Assembly (NCBI GenBank): GCA_009599575.1
Contig: VWND01000079.1
Coordinates: 1 to 24,812 of the forward strand
Reading direction: 5' to 3'
Source of the DNA: Blumeriella jaapii
Taxonomy: Eukaryota; Ascomycota; Leotiomycetes; Helotiales; Drepanopezizaceae
DNA length: 24,812 bases
The notes below the pieces were generated by a model that saw nothing but the letters and a program-made list of their open reading frames with translations, made no database searches and was not told the origin of the DNA. How positions within the stretch are numbered: the stretch's first letter is position 1; each line of letters begins with the position of its first letter. Made by a program: the position numbers and the translations under genes. Below, one piece after another: positions 19,104 to 24,812 of the stretch.

Positions 19104-20780
19104 CTACCCTTCCGTCCGAAAAAAGCGCGCCTTCGAGCTTTTATCCATTAGTACGTCACTATCCAAATGATCGTACGAATCCAAACCTTCGGAATATGCC
19201 TTCAGCCAGTCTACAAGTTTTGCAGAAAGACCGGGAAGCTTTTTATGCGCCAAATGAAAATCGCGCACTTTTAAAAAAGCGTATATAAAATCAGACGCGG
19301 AATACCACGTGAGATTTTCATTTAAGCTTATTTAAAAAGCTTTGTACTAAAAGGTCTTCCGCTGCATTCGACAAGCGATTAATTTTTCGATTTCGTATTT
19401 AAGCTTATCAGTTATATTAATAAATTCAAAGGCTGGGTTAATCTGACCTAAAAGCGCGTCGTCAGCTGCTTTACGCAGTCGATTAGCGTGAAAAACTGGG
19501 TATACGTTTATAATACTAAAAAAGTTTAGCTTAAAAGCGTTGTCGAAAATTTTGGCTATAACTTTAAAAAGGCCGTTTGTAGAATTGTCGAATTTGCGAA
19601 AGAGCCGGAAGGTCGGAAATAGGCGCATATCGAGCCATACGTAATCGTTAACGTCAAAATCGTTCGCGCGGCGAAATTTATTCGCATTTCTTTTTATTTT
19701 ATCGTAGGCTTATTAAAAATGCGATTTGGCGAAGTTTCAAGCGTCGTAGTGGCGGCGAGCGTACGCACGAGCTTCGTTTACGTTTAGCTTATATAAAAAG
19801 TTAAAAAAAAGGGAAGTATCGAGCTTTCAATTTCAATTGGTATGGAAAGTATAACCGTATACAATTTTAAAAAGTGAAAAGCCATTTAGATTTTCGTAAA
19901 AAAAAACTATTTAAGCGAAATCTATTATTAAGAAAAATTCGCTTTAATCGTTTTAATAAAAGTTCACAAAAGGTCGAAAGCGTTTTTGCAGGTATTAATT
20001 GTAAATTTCGGTTTGACCGTCGGTTTTAAAATAAGCGGCTATCGAAAACTTTAATTGCGTACCGAATATTTTGTTTAATTCAAACCAGAAGATAAACCAA
20101 TATTAAGGGCCACGATCGCTAATAATACTTTTTAAAGAGTTAAAATACCTGTATACGTGAAATATATATAATTTGGCGAAGCTTCGAGCGTCGATATTTT
20201 TATAACAAAAAATCGAAATAACTTGCTTGGAAAAGCGATTTATTATTACGAATACGTTATCGTAACCGTATTTGTTTTTGTTAAAGCTGCAAAAGTTTAT
20301 TATAACGTGCTCCTAAAAATGGTTAAAAACAAAAAGAAATTAAAAAAAGCCGGAGCGCTTATCTTTTAAAATAAAACTCCTTCGATAAGCGTAGCAATTG
20401 CGACAGTATTATTTTACGAAAGCTGTTATACCTCGCTAATAGTATTAGTCCGAAAGCAATTGCGTAATCTTGCGAACGCTAAAATAAGCGGTAAAGATTT
20501 GATCGTGCATTTTTCGTATAAAAGCCAAACGAAAATGATCGACGTTTAATATTATTAAGCGACCGTAATATAGCAACAGGTCGCGTTTAAATATATACGA
20601 AATGTTGTTATTGTTTTCTTTTGTAGCGTTTTATACAGCTTTTTTTCGGAGGGCCATCAGGCTGCTAGCTGTGCGATTAGCGTGGAAAAGCTGGTCAACG
20701 ATACGAAGTGCGGGTAAAAGATTAATTATTTTACGATAAAAACAGCTGTTTCGGAGGCCGTGGGCGGTCGAAGTTTTTCA
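19104..20780 (-). pseudogene. Integrase with C-terminal chromodomain, copy B
   Basis: End of pol. Zinc-binding end CRNCYAYRRS (CRNC at 20394-20405; its CxxC is kept, though the following His and Cys codons now read Tyr). Core: a VIINF segment (about 20290-20305, where the first catalytic Asp is now Asn), NRFSKQ, SDRGP at 20106-20120 and DGQTEIYN at about 20000-20021 (second Asp and Glu kept). GPY/F-like region and chromodomain start at 19347-19628 (93 codons: NAFKLN, NVYPVFHANRLRKAADDALL, YEIEKLI). Chromodomain end with LTWYSASDFIYAF, LVDWLKAYSEG and ARFFRTEG. The TAG stop (19104-19106) adjoins the LTR. A few stops break the frame, for example a Trp codon upstream of FDM/DMR near 19640 and Gln codons. 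Confidence 0.85.
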
Positions 20781-20849
20781 GTTAAAAAGCGGTAATCGAT
20801 CTGATCGGCTCGAAGGAGTATTTGCAGGCGCTGGGTGCGTTTAAAAGAG

Positions 20850-21300
20850 TTTTGACGGTCGAGTTCGCTCGTACGACGTATTAATGCGTCAGTCAGAAAG
20901 TTGTGTTTATTTGGTTTATACGTAATAAGAAAGTTATAGTCGGCGAGGAGTTCGACTCAGCGTGCTTATCGAACGTTTAAGGATTTAAAAGTCATAAAGT
21001 ATTTCAAAACTTTGTAATTAATAATTATTTTGATTTGATAAATTAAACCAGCTAGTTTAGCACGAAAGTTGCTTAAAAATTTTACGATTGCGAATATCTT
21101 TTTGTCGTATACGACGTAGTTTAGCTTTGCGAAGATTATAGTTTTACTGAAATAGGCGATTAAAAGCCAGTCGTCGCTATGAAATTGCGAAAACACAAAA
21201 GCTACTACGCCGTCGGAAGCGTTAATTTTTAATATGCAAAAAAGGTTTTGCTTGTAATATTATAAAACTGGTGCAATAGTAAAAGTTAGTATAAAAAGGT
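20850..21300 (-). pseudogene. RNase H, copy B
   Basis: 76-codon open piece at 20966-21196: QFHSDDWLLIAYFSKT, KLNYVVYDKKIFAIVKFLSN, then INYKVLKYFMT, matching the Gypsy RNase H series (IAYxSK, ELNYxVHDKEMLAIV, TDHKxLxYF) with Asp to Asn and Glu to Lys changes. The frame continues with stops through the AELLADYNFLITY segment to about 20870. It would degrade the RNA strand of the hybrid. It follows RT in the polyprotein and is inactive as read. Confidence 0.8.
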
Positions 21301-21460
21301 CGAAACTTTCTTAATACTCAGAAATGAAATTAAAAGAAACGTTAGCTTTGGTCAAATGGACCAGAAGCTTTGCAATTATACCGTAGTTTCGAATAAAACG
21401 TCGGTAGAAATTATAAAAACCAAAAAAGCTTTATACATTTTTTATAATAATAGAAGGCTT

Positions 21461-22210
21461 TTAATAGGCGACTACGAAGACTTTTTCTGGATTTATTTCT
21501 AGGCTTTCAATCGAAATAATAAAGTTTAAATAACGAATCCGTATAACGTTAAATTCAAACTTCCGAATATCGGCCTGTAATTCAGCGTTAGCGAGCTTTT
21601 GAAACATTTTGCGAACGTGTATAGCGTGTTTCAAAAGGTCGGACGAATAAATAAAAATGTCATTTAGATATATAATGCAGAAATCGTTTAAATAATCGAA
21701 AAAAACGTCGTTTATATAGCGTTGATAAGTTGCGGGTTTATTAATAAGATCAAAAAATAGCATTTTGCATTTATAAACGCCGTAACGCGTACGAAACGTC
21801 GTTAGTTTTTTACTGGCGGAGTTTATTCGAATTCTGTAAAAAGCTTGACGAATATCGAATTTCGTAAAGATTCGCGCTTTCGAAAAACGAGCAAAGGTTT
21901 TATCGATAAAAGAAAGGGAGTAGCGATTTTTATAAGTAATATTATTAAAAATTCGATAATCGATACAGAAACGCAATAAACCGTCGGGTTTTTTAGCGAA
22001 AAGCATTAGAGCAGCGAAAGGAGCGGTGGAAAATTCGATGAAATCTTTGTCAAAGTTGTTTTGCAAATAGATTTTGACAATTTCGAGCTTTGGAATCGAT
22101 ATTTTATACAAAAGAATGTATTTCAGCTTTTTTTTATTTATAATAAGCTCGATTTTGTAGTCGTAGGGCCGGTAAGAGGCTAGCTCGTTATTAGCGGCCT
22201 TAGAAAACAC
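21461..22210 (-). pseudogene. Reverse transcriptase, copy B (249 codons open)
   Basis: Longest readable frame in the window. The RT domain runs from about residue 35 to 235: DFIEFSTAPFAA (56-67), KKPDGLLRFCIDYR (73-86), KFDIRQAFYRI (117-127), TTFRTRYGVYKCKMLFFDL (137-155), PATYQRYIN (159-167) and the catalytic box YLNDIFIYSS (181-190), where YLDD has become YLND. Other RIP-type changes are Pro to Leu/Phe and Gly to Asp in the MPFGL-like motif. It would synthesise element cDNA in the cytoplasmic particle; the lost Asp predicts no activity. Similarity is to chromovirus-type fungal Gypsy RTs. The first residue is not a true start, as it is an internal polyprotein codon. Confidence 0.9.
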
Positions 22211-23140
22211 GTATTCGAAGTTTTGTATTTCGGGGGAAAAGATTCGAAAGAAAGTTTATTCGAAGTTAGCTTTGCTAAGCTGGTTGAAAGGGTCGAAATC
22301 GATATTTTATTGGTTCTGAAACGTTCGAAAAAACTGTAAAATTAGGTTTTAAAAGAAATGTTATACGTAAGGTCGTTTAATATTTTGTCGATTTCGTATA
22401 AAAAGGTTGAAAACATTTTAATTGCTTTTTTTCTGGAAATCAGCTTAAAAGCGTATGTAATGATTTGGCAGATAAAGATTGAATAAGCAGTAGGTTAAGA
22501 GACTCGTTTTCGAACTGGTCGTTTGAAAGGTTCAAAAAATGGCTTGTTTAAATTATCGATTATATTAAGCTGAAAGGCCATCGCGGCGAAGGCTTTTTTT
22601 CGGTTTTTGATATAATTGTTTTTCGTAAAACGAGAAAGCTGTTTTGACGAAAAAAAAAGAAAAGAAAAAGAAATAATAAAAAGAGGATCGGCAGCCTGGG
22701 AAAGTGGTGTAATTTTTTGTATTATTCTATTGGCGTCGCTATCGAAATTGATATCGCAAATAAAATTCGATTTTTTCGCGCTTCGTATAACGTCGTAAGT
22801 CTGTTATAATTAATTAAGGTTTTTGTTACGTTTTACAACGTTGTTTTGATAGCGAAATTAAATCTTTCGGAAATGCAAATAAAAGATTTTAATACAACGA
22901 GCGTAAAAAGCTGTGAAAGGGTAAGATTTCGGCCAATAAAGCTTGCGTTTATTACAATTTAGTAAAATTTGATATTCGGCCAGCTAAGCTTTTTTTAAAA
23001 TTATATTATAATTTCCGAAGTTGGTAATTAAAAAAAAAGTGAACGATTGTATTCGATTGTTAACAATAAAATTAAAAAGCGTAAAATATGTAATTAAATA
23101 GCCACGAGCTTTATTATATCTTTTTATAAGAAAAAAAGCC
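22211..23140 (-). other. Protease-to-RT linker, copy B
   Basis: Homologous to 181-1309 of copy A but shorter. No domain recognised. It should encode polyprotein linker. The 60-codon plus-strand reading at 22616-22798 is antisense and unsupported. Confidence 0.5.
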
Positions 23141-23148
23141 GGAAAAAG

Positions 23149-23340
23149 TTAAATCAAAAGTTTTAAAAAAAAAAAAAAGGATTTGATTAGCGCCGAATCG
23201 ATTAACGCATAACCGTTCGCTTCAAAATCGGCGAGCGCTTTTATTTTGTACGAAAGATTATTTTTAGTAAATGTAACGGGGATTGTTAATAAATCGCCAT
23301 TAAAAAGCTTTCGAACGTTAAAGTAACGCATATCGCGCAA
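23149..23340 (-). pseudogene. Aspartic protease, copy B
   Basis: 63 codons open on the minus strand: RYFNVRKLFNGD, IPVTFTKNNLSYKIKALADF and EANGYALIDSALI. ALADFEANGYALID corresponds to the ALxDSGAxGxxFID active-site region of Gypsy proteases; DSGA now reads DFEA by two RIP-type changes. The C-terminal flap region is not identified. It is the only copy in which this domain stays in frame. Confidence 0.7.
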
Positions 23341-23349
23341 TACGCTTAA

Positions 23350-24812
23350 AAAAAAGCTTTGCTTAGGCCTGAGCGTTTTTTCGATTGGCGGAAAAGCTTT
23401 CGACTTTCTCGTATGCGTCTTAGAAATCGTTTGGAAGAGGGTTTTCGTTTTTATTACTACTATTAAAAAGCGAATCCTCGGCCGGTTCGATTTCGTTTAC
23501 ATTTACTAGCTTAAAAAAGCTTTTGGATGGAACCGAAAGTCGGCCTGTAAAAAGTCGTACAAATTGGCTTCGAACTTTCTGGTATGGAATAAAAAACGAG
23601 CGTTGTCGTTGATCCGATCGAAAAAAAAAAACGCTAGAAGGAGCGTTTTGGCGTGGAAAAAAAGGAAAAACAAAGGGCTAAGAAAAAGCTTGTGAAGCAT
23701 TTAAACGATTTTTGTACGTACGATTTGACTCGTAGTACGCTTTGGTTAAGGACCTACCACTTTAATAAATAATAAACTTGGTTAAAAAGCGATTCGCGTA
23801 TAAAATTCGTTTAGCTAATTGATTTTGTTTTTTTTAACGGACGGCGGTAAGCCAATTTTTGAAAATCGTTGTACGCGCCTATTTCAAATGCAGCTTTTCT
23901 TATAAACGCTTTGGTATTTTGTCGCGAAAAGCGTTTCGAAGCTGTTTGTCAGTTCGTATTTAAGCGTTCGCTGCGAAAATAAAAAATCGCAGATAAAATC
24001 GCTAAAAATCGTCGTGCGTATTTATTGCAAGCATTTTGAATTCGTTTTCCGCTTTTTAAACGTTTAAAAGGTCGGCCAGAAAATCGGCGACCTTTTTTAT
24101 TAATTTTTCGAAAAATATAGGGTCGGAACGGTTTAAAATACGCGAGGTCAGAAACTTTTTTGCCACGCTTTCGGTTTGATCGAATATATAATTTTTGCGA
24201 AATCGATCGCCAGCGAAATAATCGTAGTAAAATTCGAGGTTGTCGAAAACTTTAATCTTTTAATAGCGTGTTTTATAATTTTTACTATTATTTAGCTTAA
24301 ATTCAAAGTTCGAAACGCGCTTTATACGAGCTAATCGAAAATCAGCAAATAAATAGGAATCATAGCGTTTAAAAAGCGCGCTAGAGTTTTGGCCGTCAAA
24401 AAGAGATTTAAAAAAAATTCGCGAAAAGCGTAAAGGTTGGTTTGCAGCGTTTGTTAATTGAAATGAAACGTTGCGAAAAAAGGAAGAAGTAGCAGATTCG
24501 CGATTGGCAAAAGCACGTTTAATAAATTTTATCAAACGCTCTGATTAAAAAGTCTGTCGCAATCGCATAGCTTCCAGAAGTTATCGTTTACGCTTTTGCG
24601 CTTTTTTCAGTTGATTTTACAGAAGTTTTAATTAAACGTTTTTAGCGCTAGGCTGGAAGATGGCAGGCGAAATGATTAGCGCTCTGCTTTTTTTTTTTGT
24701 TTTTTTTTTCTCGGAGAAAGAATTGTTTTTCAGAAAAAAAAACTTCTGGAAAAGGTTGCTTTTTTCGCTGATTAAAAAGAAAAGGAAGATTAAAGTATAA
24801 TAGCAGGAGCTG
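23350..24812 (-). pseudogene. gag, copy B
   Basis: Minus-strand structural gene, cut by the window edge. The best-read part (about 23890-24265) gives FDNLEFYYDYFAGDRF, IFDQTESVAKKFLTSRIL, KLIKKVADFLADLL, INTHDDF.RFYLRF and DKIPKR, a plausible helical capsid domain. A 91-codon piece at 24260-24535 precedes it, and a hydrophilic C-terminal piece (EPAEDSLFNSSNKNENPLP, about 23420-23490) leads to the protease. A zinc knuckle is not seen. Frames change several times through small indels relative to copy A. Confidence 0.65.

Larger units (their letters stand above)
18822..24812 (-). mobile_element. Family 1 Ty3/Gypsy (chromovirus) element, copy B
   Basis: 3' LTR at 18822-19103, then on the minus strand integrase plus chromodomain, RNase H, RT, linker, protease and gag up to the right window edge. 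Comparison with copy A puts the missing part (leader and 5' LTR) at about 450 bp, giving a full length near 6.4 kb. It lies inside copy D. Its LTR and the chromodomain part are the least mutated family 1 sequences here, suggesting the most recent or least RIP-affected copy. Confidence 0.88.

Noticed and set aside
19016..19288. 90-codon plus-strand ORF over LTR1 and the chromodomain end, also seen antisense at 16300-16497
   Set aside because: It crosses the LTR/pol boundary on the antisense strand; the chromodomain frame on the minus strand explains the conservation.
1..24812. tRNA, rRNA, CRISPR or bacterial operon features
   Set aside because: No cloverleaf-like, ribosomal or spaced-repeat pattern was seen; the content is eukaryotic retrotransposon debris.

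Overview
This window looks like AT-rich, transposon-filled DNA from a filamentous ascomycete (Pezizomycotina). No intact host gene is visible. It is a pile of Ty3/Gypsy LTR retrotransposons inserted into one another and then mutated by what looks like repeat-induced point mutation (RIP). Copies of the same element differ mostly by C-to-T and G-to-A changes. CA/TG dinucleotides are scarce while TA is abundant and CG persists. Tryptophan codons have become stops and Asp/Glu codons have become Asn/Lys. The species cannot be named from the sequence.

Two element families are present. Family 1 ('LTR1', LTR about 265-282 bp, ends TGT...ACA) is a chromovirus-type Gypsy element: gag, protease, RT, RNase H, integrase and a C-terminal chromodomain whose stop codon abuts the 3' LTR. 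Four copies are seen. Copy A (1-3609, minus) is the 5' half with its 5' LTR. Copy B (18822 to beyond 24812, minus) has the 3' LTR and nearly all of pol and gag. Copy C (plus strand) is split into 3877-5307 and 16242-16749. Copy D (17643-18821, minus) is a 3' end. Family 2 ('LTR2', LTR about 265 bp) is one 10.9-kb element at 5308-16237 (minus) with both LTRs and a 4-bp target duplication, plus one isolated LTR at 3610-3876.

The order of events can be read from the junctions. The family 2 element jumped into the chromodomain of copy C. A second LTR2 sits at the left border of copy C, and copy A landed about 12 bp inside that LTR2. Copy B landed in the integrase core of copy D. The 893 bp between copies C and D (16750-17642) belongs to neither family; it holds an unrecognised 114-codon plus-strand ORF, a long inverted repeat and a (CTA)8 microsatellite.

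The family 2 element is the most unusual object. Its gag (about 15.27-14.08 kb), protease, RT (YVDD kept), RNase H and integrase (ending about 9.26 kb) are recognisable on the minus strand. Another ~3.3 kb of same-strand, protein-like but unrecognised sequence lies between integrase and the 3' LTR. The longest readable pol fragment in the window is the 249-codon RT of copy B, whose catalytic YLDD-type box reads YLND. None of the elements appears able to move by itself.
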